The position numbers were made by a program, and so were the translations under genes. The notes under the pieces were generated by a model, which saw nothing but the letters and a program-made list of their open reading frames with translations, was not told the origin of the DNA and made no database searches. Shown in pieces: positions 10,976-22,647 of a DNA stretch of 64,000 nucleotides. Origin of the DNA: Halocaridina rubra (lineage: Eukaryota > Arthropoda > Malacostraca > Decapoda > Atyidae); assembly GCA_037179515.1 (NCBI GenBank), contig JAXCGZ010017028.1:65001-129000 (forward strand). Direction: 5' to 3'. Positions within the stretch are counted from its first letter, which is position 1. The number at the start of each line of letters is the position of its first letter.

Positions 10976-12445
10976 TTAGTGATACTTATCATACATGTCC
11001 TTAAGACTATGGATTGAGATAGCATTAACTACCTCCTCGCTTAGCCAATTCCAATTAGGAACTACTCTTACACTGAAAAAGTATTTTCTTACATCCTGCA
11101 AAGAAGTTTTCTTACGAAGCTTCAAAGTATGACCTCTAGTTCTAGAGCCAGCCATATCAAAATATCGATCCCTATCCACTCTATCATAACCATGAAGGAA
11201 TTTAAAGACTGTCACCATATCCCCCCTCACTCTTCTAGCTTCGAGTGATGGTAAGTCTAATTCCCTCAGCCTCTCATCATAACTGAGATTGCGTATTTCT
11301 GGCACCAATTTCGTGGCATGTCTTTGAACTTTTTCAAGCTTAGCTATGTGCTTTTTCAAGTGCGGATTCCAAAAGGGGGCTGCATATTCGAGTTTTGGCA
11401 TCACATAGGTTACATAAATATTTCTGAACATTTCCTTGTCCATGTGCCTGAAGGCTACCCTTACATTTGATAAGAATGCATATGCTGCCCTTACTATGCC
11501 ATTTATATGTATTTCTGGAGACAAATCTGCCAGTATGTTTACTCCTAGATCTCTCTCATTTTCTGTCTCTTGAAGTTGTACTCCAGCCACCGAGTAGTCA
11601 AGCTTGGGCCTTCTTGCACTTGTACCCATTCTCATTACCTTACATTTTGAAGTATTGAATTTCATTAGCCACTTTTCTGACCACTCATGCAGATTATTTA
11701 GATCCTCCTGAAGTTCTCTACCATTGTTCTCGTTTTTTACTTTCTTCACAATCTTTGCATCATCTGCAAACATATTCATGAATGAATTTACAGACTCTGG
11801 TAGGTCATTTACATATACAAGGAACAAAAGTGGCCCTAAAACTGAACCCTGTGGAACTCCACTACTAACTCTTCTCCATTCAGACACTGAGTGTCTTGCT
11901 CTAACCCTCTGTTCCCTTCCTTCTAAGTAAGTTTTTATCCATACCAAAACATTTCCACCTATTCTAGCCATTGATTGCAGCTTCCTAATAAGTCTCCCAT
12001 GTGGAAAAGTGTCAAACGCTTTCTGGAAGTCTAGGAATATGCAATCTGCCCAGCCCTCTCTTTCCTGTAAGATTTGGCTTACCTCATCATAAAATTCTAA
12101 TAAGTTTGTTACTGTTGATCTACCTTCTCTGAAGCCATGTTGCCTCACTGACAAAAAGTTGAAGGATTCCAAGTGAAGAGAGCTATGTTTCCTTAGTAGT
12201 TTCTCCATAACTTTGCAAACTATGCTGGTCAAGGAAACTGGTCTATAGTTCAGAGTCGTATCCCTCCTTCCCTTTTTGAAGATAGGTATCACATTTGCTT
12301 GTTTCCAGCATCTTGGAATCTCCCCCGACTCCAGTGACTCCTTAAATATGATACTTAGTGCCACTGATATTGTGTTTGCGCATTTTTTAACCACATGAGG
12401 GGATATGTCATCAGGACCTGTAGCTTTATGAACATCTAAATCCAT
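10976..12445 (-). pseudogene. ORF2 of copy E: reverse transcriptase and C-terminal region (489-codon frame)
   Basis: This is the longest uninterrupted frame in the array. Key reverse transcriptase motifs by residue are RQHGFREGRS (101-110), FLDFQKAFD (137-145), GVPQGSVLGPLL (196-207) and the catalytic FADD (226-229). A C-terminal region follows with KLEYAAPFWNPHLKK and RGDMVTVFKFLHGYD. The start at 12445 is only the first Met. The same frame runs upstream to a stop at 12500-12502 where other copies have Gln, so the true protein started far upstream in the endonuclease. On its own this segment could encode an intact reverse transcriptase domain, but the ORF2 polyprotein is broken. Confidence 0.88.
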
Positions 12446-12499
12446 CAGCTCTTTGCATACCTCTGTGGCTGTAAGGTTGATGTTCTCTAATACCGGCCC

Positions 12500-12961
12500 T
12501 TAAGCTTCTATCACTGCAATCTGAGGGGGTGGTGTATTTTCTACTGTAAATACTGACTGAAACTCCTTGTTCAATTCTTTGCAGATCTCTTCATCCGTCT
12601 CAGTGATACTTCCATCCGCTCTCTTTAGCCTTAAAACCTGTTCTTTTACCTTCAGTTTTCCTCTGATAAAGCTGTGGAAAAGCTTGGGATTTTCTTTAGC
12701 CTTCCTGGTGATGTCCCTCTCATAGTCTCTCTCTGCCTCTCTCCTTTTACTTAGGTAGTCATTTCTTGCTCTTTTGTAGGTTTGCCAGGCATTTATGTTT
12801 TTTCTCCTCCTATACCTTTTCCAGCATTTGTCTCTCCACTCCTTAGCTCTTTTACACCCATTATCGAACCATTTCTCTCTGGCATGAATTACACCTACTT
12901 TGGTGACAGGTATGCAGCAATCTACTATCTTCCCATATTTCTCACAATAGATGTCACACAT
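12500..12961 (-). pseudogene. ORF2 of copy E: linker between endonuclease and reverse transcriptase
   Basis: This 153-codon frame is very basic (EWRDKCWKRYRRRKN, NPKLFHSFIRGKLKVKEQ). It is the region that joins the endonuclease and reverse transcriptase in CR1/L2-like LINEs. It overlaps the endonuclease frame at 12925-12961, where a frameshift separates them, and ends at a Gln-to-stop change (12500-12502). Confidence 0.85.
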
Positions 12962-13797
12962 TTCTTGTAAAGATTTGTTGTAAAAAAGGTTCTCCAGTCA
13001 ATAACTGCATAAGGCTCATTTATTTTGATGTAATCTCCTTTTGGATAGTTCCTCCTCATGTCCTCAGTGCCTCTACTCTCAGGAAGAATATCTTCAATGA
13101 TATACTCCATCAACAACACACAGTGGTCACTCTTTCCAATTGGTGGTTCATACTCAATTTTTTCAATATCCAACACATAATCTGTGAACACTAGATCAAG
13201 TAGTGATGGCTCATCCCCACCCCTGGCCCTTGTTGGTTCCATTACATGTTGGTGTAGGAAATTCCCTTGTACGCAATCTAGGAATCTTGCCCCGAATGAG
13301 TCCTCACCACTGTGTGGGTCAAGATTTATCCAATCTATCTCTTTATGATTAAAGTCTCCCATAATCAAAATCCTACATTTTTTTTCCTGTGCCATGTTAA
13401 CAACTGAGTTTATGACTTCAATAGTACCTATATGACTTTCCTCATAAACTTCAAGCCTATTTTGGTTCCTTAGTGGGTTGCATACAACAGTTATTATAAT
13501 GCTCTCTGACCCAGTATTTATGCGAGCAACAAGAATTTCCTTGAACTCACTTTCTATAGCCAAGTTTATTTCTTCAACTTGAATCCTTTCACTTATGAGC
13601 AGTGCTATCCCACCACCAGTCCTCTCAGATCTTTCAACCCTTAGTATTCTGAAGCCCTTAGGAAAAACTATGACACTGTTTATGTCCTCACTCAACTTAG
13701 TCTCTGTAATTGCTACTATATCTGCCTTACTGTTGTGAATCCTATCTTTTAATTCTACTGCCTTACCAGCTAATCCATCAGCATTTGTGTATAACAA
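12925..13797 (-). pseudogene. ORF2 of copy E: APE-type endonuclease
   Basis: A 290-codon frame with apurinic-endonuclease-like motifs by residue: NADGL (5-9), ETK (32-34), GGGIAL (61-66), MGDFNH (146-151) and SDH (223-225). This fold nicks target DNA for target-primed reverse transcription. All catalytic motifs look intact. I found no ATG near the 5' end. The frame continues upstream a short way, overlapping the end of ORF1 in another frame, so how ORF2 is started is unclear. It is cut from the reverse transcriptase part by a frameshift near 12925-12961. Confidence 0.85.
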
Positions 13798-13799
13798 TC

Positions 13800-14783
13800 T
13801 TAATGAGGCCCCATCCCCTGATCTTCTGTCATTATCTTTTTTATCTCCCCTTTGTCTGGAAGAACTCTGTAACGAAACTTTTTCTTCTGTTCTTCATTTC
13901 TTTCATCATTTAACCTTCTTGCCTCTTGCAACAAGTTTTTGATCTTTCCCATCTCTTCCTGTGTTCTGTATCGTCTAATGAACACTTCTTTGAATTCTTG
14001 AAGGTCTTTTAGACTTTTTTTTCTCAACAATATTTCCCTACATGTTTCCCCTCTCTCAAAGGTTACTTTTGTTGGTCTCGGCTTTCCTTCCCTCGAATAT
14101 TTACCTAGTTGGTGTATGTTTACAATATCCTCAGGACCACAAACTACTCCAAGCTTTCTTATCAGGTCTACAACCCTAGCTTTATTTTCTTCAAGTCTCC
14201 CCTGCCATGTTGGGTCCTGGGATTCGCTTATGCCTGAGATTACCACTGTCTTCTCCTTATCAAGTGCCTGTCTGATGAGTAGGTTTGCCCTTTCCATCAC
14301 AACGTCTTTCATTTTTTCGATTACTGTCTCTTTATAGTCAACTGTTTGTATGTTTTCCAGTGCCACCACCTTTACAGCCTCTTTTACTGCCACATTCCCC
14401 TTTACTGCATCAGCAAAGGAAGTTTTCATGGCATCATTTTCCATATTCAGCTCCTGGAACTCTTTTCTGAACTGTTCAATGTTTTCCTTAATCTGGACAT
14501 TCCAAGCAGCAATCTCGTCTCTCTCAGAAGAGAGCAGTGAACTAACATCTAATTCCTTTAGGTTGTCATTTAGCTGTTTGTTTTTATCTTCTTGTTTAGA
14601 AATTCTAGATTCTAGTTGACTCTTTTCCCCTTCCAGCTTCTTTATTCTTTTTTCTAGTTCCTTTCTCTCCTTCCCTTGTGCTTTATTTGCTTCCTCCAAA
14701 GATCTTATTTGCTCTCTGAGTGTTTCATTCTCTTTCATTTCTCCATCCATATTCCGAATTTTATCATCAAGGCTTATAACCAT
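13800..14783 (-). CDS. ORF1 of copy E: coiled-coil RNA-binding-type protein
   Basis: A 327-codon open frame. Residues about 10-120 are rich in E, K, Q and L and have coiled-coil character (KELEKRIKKLEGEKSQL). From about residue 175 a globular region begins with TVVISGISES and continues with IVNIHQLGKYSREGKPRPTK, resembling the RRM-like fold of LINE ORF1 proteins. Such proteins bind element RNA as multimers. No stop or frameshift is seen. The start may be downstream of the listed one, because the frame opens next to the 5' truncation. It is intact but probably not active, since ORF2 is broken. Confidence 0.8.
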   Translation of the reverse strand: MVISLDDKIRNMDGEMKENETLREQIRSLEEANKAQGKERKELEKRIKKLEGEKSQLESRISKQEDKNKQLNDNLKELDVSSLLSSERDEIAAWNVQIKENIEQFRKEFQELNMENDAMKTSFADAVKGNVAVKEAVKVVALENIQTVDYKETVIEKMKDVVMERANLLIRQALDKEKTVVISGISESQDPTWQGRLEENKARVVDLIRKLGVVCGPEDIVNIHQLGKYSREGKPRPTKVTFERGETCREILLRKKSLKDLQEFKEVFIRRYRTQEEMGKIKNLLQEARRLNDERNEEQKKKFRYRVLPDKGEIKKIMTEDQGMGPH

Positions 14784-14809
14784 TGCTTTTAATCTGTGTG
14801 TGTGTGTGT

Positions 14810-15360
14810 GATTACCTAATTGTGTTTACGGGAAAGAAGCCAAAGCTCGTATCTTCCCGTCTCCTGATCGATTCCATTTTATACTTAGTGATACTTATCA
14901 TACCTGTCCTTAAAACTATGGATTGAGATAGCATTAACTACCTCCTCGCTTAGCCAATTCCAATTATGAACTACTCTTACACTGAAAAAGTATTTTCTTA
15001 CATCCTGCAAAGAAGTTTTCTTACGAAGCTTCAAACTATGACCTCTAGTTCTACAGCCAGCCATATCAAAATATCGATCCCTATCCACTCTATCATAACC
15101 ATGAAGGAATTTAAAGACTGTCACCATATCCCCCCTCACTCTTCTAGCTTCGAGTGATGGTAAGTCTAATTCCCTCAGCCCCTCATCATAACTGAGATTG
15201 CGTATTTCTGGCACCAGTTTTGTGGCATGTCTTTGAACTTTTACAAGCTTAGCTATGTGCTTTTTCAAGTGCGGATTCCAAAAGGGGGCTGCATATTCGA
15301 GTTTTGGCCTCACATAGGTTACATAAATATTTCTGAACATTTCCTTGTCCATGTGCCTGA
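14810..15360 (-). mobile_element. CR1/L2-like LINE unit F, 3' end only
   Basis: Holds the 3' tail and the C-terminal part of ORF2 (14885-15352, 155 codons, open). It is cut at GTGCCTGA (15360) and followed by a more diverged copy of the same family. It starts directly after the (TG)n at the 5' edge of copy E. Confidence 0.88.
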
Positions 15361-15365
15361 TGGGT

Positions 15366-16185
15366 ACTGTGCTTACCTAATGAAGCTTACAGGAAACAGC
15401 TTTATGCTCGTAACTCCCATTCTATTTCTATACTCAGTGATACTTATCATAATGTCCAAAATCCTCTGAATGCAATAAGTATTACCTACTTCCTCGCTTG
15501 GAGAATCAAAGTCATCAACTATTCCAACACTAAAAAGTATTTACTAATATCTTGGAAAGCTTCATGCTATGATATCTAATTCTAAAGACACCCATATCAA
15601 ATTATTGCTCACGTTCACTCTGCCAAAACCGAGAAAGAATTAAAAAATGTCACCATATCCTCCTCCTCCTTCTGGCTTCAAGCGATATTTATTCAAACTC
15701 CCTCATCTTTTCTTCATAACTGAGACTGCGTATAACTGTTACTAGTTTCCAAGCATGTCTGAAATTTTTCAAGTGCAAACTACAAAAGGGTGCTGTATAT
15801 CCAAGCTTTGGCCTCACATAAGTTACATAAATATTTCTGAACATTTCCTTATCCATGTGTTTGAAGGCCACCCTTACATTTGCTAAGAAAGCATATGCCG
15901 TCTTTACTCTGTCATTTATATGCATTTTAGCAGGCAAAACTCCAAAAATGTTTACCCCTAGAACTTTCTCAGCCTCTCTTTCTTGAAGTTTTGCACCTGC
16001 TAATGAGTAACCAAACTTGGGGCTTCTTGCACTTGCACACATTCTCATCACCCTACATACTGAATTATTGAATTTCCTTGGTCACTTTTCTGACCATTCA
16101 TGTAGACTATTTAGGTCTTCCAGAAGTTTTCTACCACTGCACTTGTCTTTTACTTTTTCACGATCCTTGCATCATCTGGAAATCT
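15366..16185 (-). mobile_element. Older, diverged CR1/L2-like LINE fragment (copy G)
   Basis: The sequence is clearly related to the array units but far more diverged. The best frame is 15689-16051 (120 codons) with RMCASARSPKFGYSLAGAKL and MDKEMFRNIYVTYVRPKL. It retains the end of the reverse transcriptase and the following region. It is joined to a Jockey-like LINE on the opposite strand at about 16186. Confidence 0.8.
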
Positions 16186-18087
16186 CTCACTATAACCTGT
16201 ACTCTCGTTTCCTTTCCAAATGTGGGGTTCTTTGCTTACTTCAACACTAACACCCCTATTGCAAGGCTTATGGACCTTTGATGTTTTCTGGCTGAAAATC
16301 TATCTCTCCACAACCATTCTATTTCTCTGCTTCTGCTACTGCTCTCCTAACTCCACTGACTTTGTGTATTTCTTTGAATATTTGTCCTCTTGCATGAGTC
16401 CTTGTTATAGTCTCACCCACATGCTAAAGTTCTCTATGTTGGGGACTTCAGTGTACACCACAGAGATTGGCTTAATTCTTTTCACACTAATGTGGGAGGA
16501 GATAAGGCCCTTGCTTTCTCTATTAATCATGATTTGGAGCAGATTATCAAACATCTTTCTCATGTTCCCAATCTTCACGAACATGTATCTAACACTCTTA
16601 ACCTAACTTTTACTTCTAATCCTTCAATCTCATATTTAGTGCTTTTTCCTCTTGGTAACTCTGACCACTCTGTGATCTCAAGTTCTTCCATTTTTGCTTT
16701 TCCTCCATCAATTCCTCATACTCAGCGCTGCCTTTGGCACTTTGAGAATACCCAATGCAATGATATGCATAACTTTCTCTTTGATTTGGCTGGGATGACT
16801 ACTTCTTGCAGACCCGCAAAACCTGATCAGGTAGCCCTAAAAGTTGCCGAGATCAAAACCTTGGGAAGGGAGGTATTCATCCCCTTCTCTATTAAAACTT
16901 TTTCTCCTCCTAATTCTTGGTTTGACCATACTGCTCAATAGATATTCAAGCCAGGGATCAGGCATACTGGTTATACTTAGCCTCTCCTTCTGATTTGACT
17001 TACGCTTTGTTTAATACAGCTAGGAATTGCTGCTCTGCTCAGATTCAAAGGTCTAAAGCCTCCTTATTAAGAAGGACTGTTGATGACCTTAACTCCTCTC
17101 CCACTGACTTATGTTTCTGGTTCTTTGCAAAAAATATCTCCAAAAACTTCTGTAACTCAAGCTTTCCCCTTCTCATTTGTTCTGATGGTTATATAGCTTG
17201 CTCTCCCACTTTTCTGCCAACTCTACCATAAGTGATTCCAGTTCACCTGTTCCTTCACGCAAAGTCTATAAGGTTCTTCGCTCTCTAAAGGCGAACAAGA
17301 CATCCATACCCAATTGTATCACTGTAAGGTTCCTGAAGGAGTTTGCAGATGAACTGGCTCCCGTTCTTTGCCATATTTTTCACTTCATTCTCTCAACCAG
17401 AAACTATCCTTCATCATGGAAGCATGCTCTAGTTCATCCAGTTCCTAAGAAATTTTATCACTCTATTCTATTCAACTACCAACCTGTTGCCCTAACCTCT
17501 GCTATTGCTAAAGTATTCTAAATCTGCTCAATTCTCACTTTTTAAAACGTCTTTAATTTCACTCGCTTATCTCCAATCACCAGTATGGCTTCTGCAAGAC
17601 AAGATCCACCTGTGACCTCCTGTTCAATCTTACTCATGCATGGTCATATCTTCTGAAGAACTATGGGGAATCTTTTGTCATCGCCGATAATATCTCTAAG
17701 GCTTTTGACAGAGTCCGACACAAGGTTCTGTTGGCCAAATTCTCTGCTTATGACTTTACCCCTGCTCTCTGTACTTTGATTTCCAATTTTCTTTCTGAAC
17801 GTTTTATATCAATGGTTGTTGACGCTGCAACATCTAGCTCATTCTATGTTCCCAGTGGTATTCCATAGGGCTCTGTTCTTTCACCTACTTTGATCATTTT
17901 CTTAATCAACGATATCCTTCAGTCCTGATCCTCCTTTCTTCTTCAATCCTTTGCTGACGATTCTACCTTTCATTTTTCCTCTGCCTTTTCTTCACAACCT
18001 TCATCTGCTGCTCGAAATCAGTCTTGTATCTCTCTTTCTTCTACTCTCTACTCCGATTTGCAGAGGATAAACTGCAATGGCACTCAC
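16186..18087 (+). mobile_element. Decayed Jockey-like LINE (second copy)
   Basis: Successive frames on the + strand cover the endonuclease and reverse transcriptase. Endonuclease: FNTNTPIARLMDL near 16230-16280, then NHDLEQIIKHLSHVPN near 16520-16580 and GNSDHSVIS near 16655-16680. Reverse transcriptase: FLKEFADELAPVLCHIF near 17330-17380, ISKAFDRVRHK near 17690-17725 and FADDST near 17950-17968. It carries many frameshifts and stops. Sequence identity stops at about 18087, before the 3' tail seen in the copy at 2116. Confidence 0.8.
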
Positions 18088-18089
18088 TG

Positions 18090-18705
18090 AAGAAAAAAGA
18101 ATGTAAAGAACTAACAATGAGCAGAAGACCATAACCTTTAATATAGAAAGAAGTTGCTCTACATAAAAATACTGGTATTCCAGTTACACTACCCTCTACA
18201 GGACTTAATTATAGTAATTAACTTAATACTAAACACCGAAGATCGTAATCAGTTTATGCATATTTTGCCGTGTTATCATCACACTAAAGAAATGATGCGT
18301 TTCACTTTCCCGAACAATATTTTACTGGGGAGAACCTATTTATATATAACTTAATGTAATTTGTATTCTTTCAACACTATTCTGCATAACAACATACAAG
18401 TGGATCATCATGATTGCTGTTCTTCACAAGTGGCAAGTACTTGTCAGATTTCAAAGACTCAGTGGGGGGTGTCACGATGGATAAGGCAGAGGCACAAGCA
18501 GATGTTGGTTGTCCTTAAAAGCAGGATCTGTGCTTGTGCTAGGTAGCCTTTCATTTGATATTTAATTTACAGCATGTCTATGTTGAGATTATGCAATAAC
18601 ATCATCGCCAAGACATTTTAATCTTTAAAAGTGGGATACAATTTTCTCTCGTTCTACTACGGCTTCATGCATATTATGCAAAGCATTCATCCATATCTAT
18701 ATACA
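18090..18705. other. Intron sequence, nothing recognised
   Basis: AT-rich sequence without coherent coding potential or clear repeats. Confidence 0.4.
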
Positions 18706-18885
18706 TGAGCCATTTTTCCCTTTATAAGGAGAGTGGCTAAGTCACGGCAAAATACTCTGACTCTTTGGGAAGAGAAACTACAGAGAAAGGGAATCATAGT
18801 CCCTTCACTCCTCCCCATTCAGTTAGCTCTTATTACACGTAGGTGAACACGGAGGAAGTATTTTAGCCCCCCTCCCTTAGCATAC
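18706..18885 (-). mobile_element. Short RTE-derived (SINE-like) element
   Basis: In reverse complement it begins near GGGGGGCTAAAATACTTCCTC and ends near AAAAATGGCTCATGTATAT. Similar copies lie at 28290-28495 (+) and 42990-43165 (-). The head resembles sequence directly upstream of the RTE endonuclease at 28930. The tail resembles sequence downstream of an RTE C-terminus at 37563. Confidence 0.65.
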
Positions 18886-18921
18886 TATGTATGCTTCATA
18901 CATAGTATACAAAGCAATAAT

Positions 18922-18984
18922 GGCTCTGTGCATACTACTCGGCCAACATACAGGCTCTGTGCATACTACTCGGCCAACATACAG
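18922..18984. repeat. Perfect 31-bp tandem duplication
   Basis: The unit beginning GGCTCTGTGCATACTACTCG occurs twice in a row (18922 and 18953) without a mismatch. Confidence 0.95.
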
Positions 18985-19843
18985 GTTGTAAATCCTCTTT
19001 CTCGCTGCCTTGTCATTTGCTATCGGCAATCCTCACTGATGCAAAAATCTTCACTGTGCAACTTAATCAATTCATCTGTGTCATTCTTGTTCACATTAAA
19101 TTCTCGCTTTTATGCAAAAATGACGATTTTAGAAACCACCTGGAAGATCCCGAATCTGTGAGGTATACTTCTTCCAGACATCTCTTACGTAAATTGGAGT
19201 TGGTTGCTGCACAGTAGAGCAATCTCCTTCATGGCATCGTAATTATTATAATTCTTCCAGAACTATGGCAATTAAAATTCTACATCTGAATAAAGTATGA
19301 AAATTATACACCACGAAGTTGGAACGGATTCCCTGTTCTATGGGCTGCATTAAGAAAATCGTTTTTGAGGAGATACTCCACTCAGGCATTTGGGGATGGA
19401 GCCGAGAGTTGCTGGTTAGTAGGATGTATAGTCCAGGATGATAAAAATTTGAAAGGGATATTGTTGTAATATCAATTAACTTTAGGTAAAAATTTTAACA
19501 CACCAATCTTGGAATTAAATTATGGTGACACAATGGAAGATGCCCTATTGATTTTAATGAAAGTACAAGTTTTCTCACATACTGTTGTTGCTCCCTATGA
19601 TACCCGGCCAAACAGCCCCGAGTTCCAAGGAATTCCAGTGCCGATCCAGGCATTACCAATGGGATTTCAGGGAGTGCATGTTGTGTTGTTGGTGTATGTT
19701 GTTGTAAGTAGTGTTATCTACCATAATGTGTTTGATAGTAAGTGATGCGTTTCATCCTGAACAGGCATCACTGAGTCCTTCAGTCTTTTCTGTTAGTTTT
19801 GAAGGGCTGGGTAATGCCCACATCACAGTCTGACCAGGTGGAC

Positions 19844-20395
19844 TCAGTCTTCACAGGGATTGGAGGATTTGAAAGAATGGACGTCAGGTGGTTGCGCATG
19901 CAGCTGTGAGTTGCTATTAAGGGACTGAATGGAATGGGGAGTTACTTGGTTATGGATGTATTTAGGGTGGTTAAGGGGGGGGGAGAGATGACAGTATTTG
20001 TGTAAGATATCATGTGTGCTGGATGTTGTTTTCATGTTCCTTGATGTGCATGGGTATTCTTCCATATAGTGTAGCAGATGGAGTAGGTTTGTGAAGGCCA
20101 AGGGTAGTAGCTGAGAGCCTTTTGTGATCAGTTGGTCTTTGACTTTGAGGACTTTGGGGTCTTGGTGTAAGTGGTTTGTAAGTGTTACAGCAGTGCAGCC
20201 TGTGCTTAATGTTAGTGTTTCGCTTTGCATAGTCTGTAGGGTGCTGTGTGTTTTAGTAAGGTTAGAAGCCCACGTAGGGCTTTCACATCCCACTACTGAG
20301 CATATATATTGCTTGTATACTCTTGTTGTAGTTTTTTGTTGTGTCTGAATGTTGTAATGGGCAAGCGATCTGAGGGCATTAGATATTATTGTCAC
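19844..20395 (-). pseudogene. C-terminal end of a LINE reverse transcriptase
   Basis: A 183-codon open frame. It begins ALRSLAHYNIQTQQKTTTR, then has YKQYICSVVGCESPTWASNL, STGCTAVTLTNHLHQDPKVL and CTSRNMKTT. This pattern (Y...PTWASN, then the T.TGC block) is typical of the region after the reverse transcriptase palm in a LINE of the Jockey/I kind. The catalytic core is not present, so this is a 5'-truncated copy. About 100 bp of its 3' UTR probably follows to 19745. The family is tentative. Confidence 0.65.
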
Positions 20396-20399
20396 TATG

Positions 20400-21420
20400 T
20401 TCTTGATGATTGTGATACGTTCGTTTCATAACACTGAAGTATGATTTACCAAAGATATTAGCTACAGATCAGAGGAGGACACCAAGCAAGTCAGAAGAGG
20501 AACATTAGTAACTCGGGCAATTTCTCACATACTGTATTTGCAAAAGTGATCGTTTCAGCTTGCGTATTCTACCAAAGCATTCCCTCCAATAAGCAACATT
20601 TACACTTTCCGATACTCTGTGTTCCATCGTAATTCTCTCTTGTTTAGATATAGAGTTCCTTGACAGCATTATGTGGTAGAACAAATACAGTCTCATCACT
20701 GATAAAATTGATTTTGGTCTATACTTTCCTCTGTTGATAAGTTTCTTTAGTAATTTTCAGGTATTGCTTTGCCACCTGCAATCCAGCATGATTCCTGAAG
20801 CAATAAAACTAACCTCTACTTCCTGAAAAACATAAAAGGCCCATCAAAATATCTGAGCTTAATATTGTTAGTATGGCTTTAGGAATTCTTCATAAATCAG
20901 TTGCTCATTTAGATGCACATTTCTGGGTCAGGTCTTCAATCCACACAGCACTTTTTTTTTTAGTTTTGATACTGTTTTTTTCCCTGTTCTGCAATATTTG
21001 TAGTCTTCAACATGGTATTCCATTTTGCATGCTACTTAATTTTTAAGCATCTTTGACAATTATATTCACTGTAGGTACTGTGTATCTAAAATTGTGAGCT
21101 GTCACAACTATGGGTTGTCATTTTTCGTTTTCATATTTATTCTGTCTTTCTTACATAACCAAACAATGAGTGACTTAAGTGATTGAATTAGTGGGAAAAC
21201 ATGCAGCCACCATGTGCTTCCACACATTTTCTCAGTCTTGCACTTGCATACTAAATTTAAAAGTATTCATTGTTTTCATTTGCACATATATGACCACTAT
21301 ATATCACCATTTTAACTAGCTGCTGTATATTTGCAATTGGTAGAGCAAAACTTGGATATCCTACTGTGAAAATAGTCACTGTGAAATGGTTACTTGCTTA
21401 ACGTGTTTCTGTAATTACAG
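20400..21420 (+). other. End of the long intron; no gene seen
   Basis: AT-rich intron sequence ending in a pyrimidine-rich acceptor, TTTCTGTAATTACAG (21406-21420). No mobile element was recognised. Confidence 0.5.
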
Positions 21421-21474
21421 GAGAAAGCAGCAGATGAAACAGTTCTTCAGAAAGTGATAAATCTCTTCTGGTAG
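21421..21474 (+). CDS. Terminal coding exon of the unrecognised gene
   Basis: After acceptor TTACAG, 17 codons read EKAADETVLQKVINLFW followed by TAG (21472-21474). The frame is phase 0, matching the donor at 751. The lysine- and glutamate-rich character continues from exon 628-750. The assignment rests on phase, composition and the lack of an alternative; a missed exon inside the 20.7-kb intron is possible. Confidence 0.6.
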   Translation, partial: EKAADETVLQKVINLFW

Positions 21475-21801
21475 CCAAACATATCACAATTTGTTAGTTC
21501 CAAATGTTATTTACTCACTTATCATTTGAATTTTGATATAGACTATATTTTATCTTCTGTCACCAGACTTCTCCTTTGCATCAATGTATTTCTAATTTAT
21601 GGAGTTTTGTTATCTTACCATCTCATGTTACTATACTTAGTAATAACGTCTCTTTTGCCATAAAATGAATTATATTTTTCTTTTTAATTAAGAGTGAGGT
21701 CTGCAATTGTACAACTTATAAATTTAACGCAGTTCAAAAAATTTAGACAAAAGTTAAAGAACTCTGTAACTGCAGTATATGTTATTAATATTCTAAATAA
21801 A
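21475..21801 (+). promoter_or_regulatory. 3' UTR and poly(A) signal
   Basis: About 320 bp of AT-rich sequence after the stop codon ends with AATAAA at 21796-21801, the first well-placed signal downstream of the terminal exon. Confidence 0.5.
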
Positions 21802-22390
21802 GCTATGCACTATGTCACTTTTTTATCCAATATTTATTTTTTTAAGTCACTATAACTACTACAAGTCAGAAAATCAAAATGCTTCACTTATTTAAGACAC
21901 ATAAAAGAGGTACAAAAATGGATACAGTGGGACCGCATATTATGTGGCTTTACCTCGTGCAGATTAAACAAATGCATTCGCAAATATAAACATAAAAAAT
22001 CTGAAGCTATTCCCCAAAAAATACATTACTAACAACAAATGCGCTCTTTTTACATAAAGTTTAAATGGTATTACCTAAATTTTATGTAAAAACATTACAA
22101 ATGTTAATAATACATTTTTGGTGGGATATTTCTGGCATAATATAAAATACATGGGATTTATTATACGAAAATAACATGGACATTTTTATGTAATGGTGTT
22201 GAATGTACATGGTTTTTGAATAATGTATGGGGCTGGGGAACCAACTGACATGCAAGATGGGGATTTATTGTACTTTCTAAGTAAATTAGCTCCATAATAT
22301 CAGTACCATTGTTACAGACATGGCCATCCTGTTCAACTCCTTTAAGAAAAACAACGTCCTAAAGCAATGTATTAAAAAAGAATAAACAAA
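21802..22390. other. Intergenic, nothing firm
   Basis: AT-rich sequence. A GGGACCGCATATTATG patch near 21929 is faintly like other transposon ends in the window but is not convincing. Confidence 0.35.
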
Positions 22391-22608
<218 letters not shown>

Positions 22609-22647
22609 CATTTCTGATCAACTCCAGCCTTTTTGCTAGTTAAATAT

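Larger units (their letters stand above)
10887..14794 (-). mobile_element. Near-full-length CR1/L2-like LINE (copy E)
   Basis: This is the only copy in the array with ORF1, endonuclease, reverse transcriptase and 3' tail. It runs on the - strand from about 14794 (just upstream of ORF1) to the GATTACC tail at 10887, about 3.9 kb. It is flanked on the 5' side by (TG)n and the tail of unit F. Its ORF2 has one frameshift and one stop but keeps the Gln codon that is a stop in B, C and D. A few base changes would therefore account for its inactivity. ORF1 appears open throughout. Confidence 0.9.

Noticed and set aside
14116..14619. Plus-strand frames opposite the LINE ORF1
   Set aside because: Antisense shadows of the intact ORF1 on the - strand. 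The same applies to the 60-70 codon + strand frames opposite the reverse transcriptase in each array unit.
19509..19745. 78-codon + strand frame
   Set aside because: No recognisable motif, low-complexity Val-rich end, next to a LINE remnant on the other strand.
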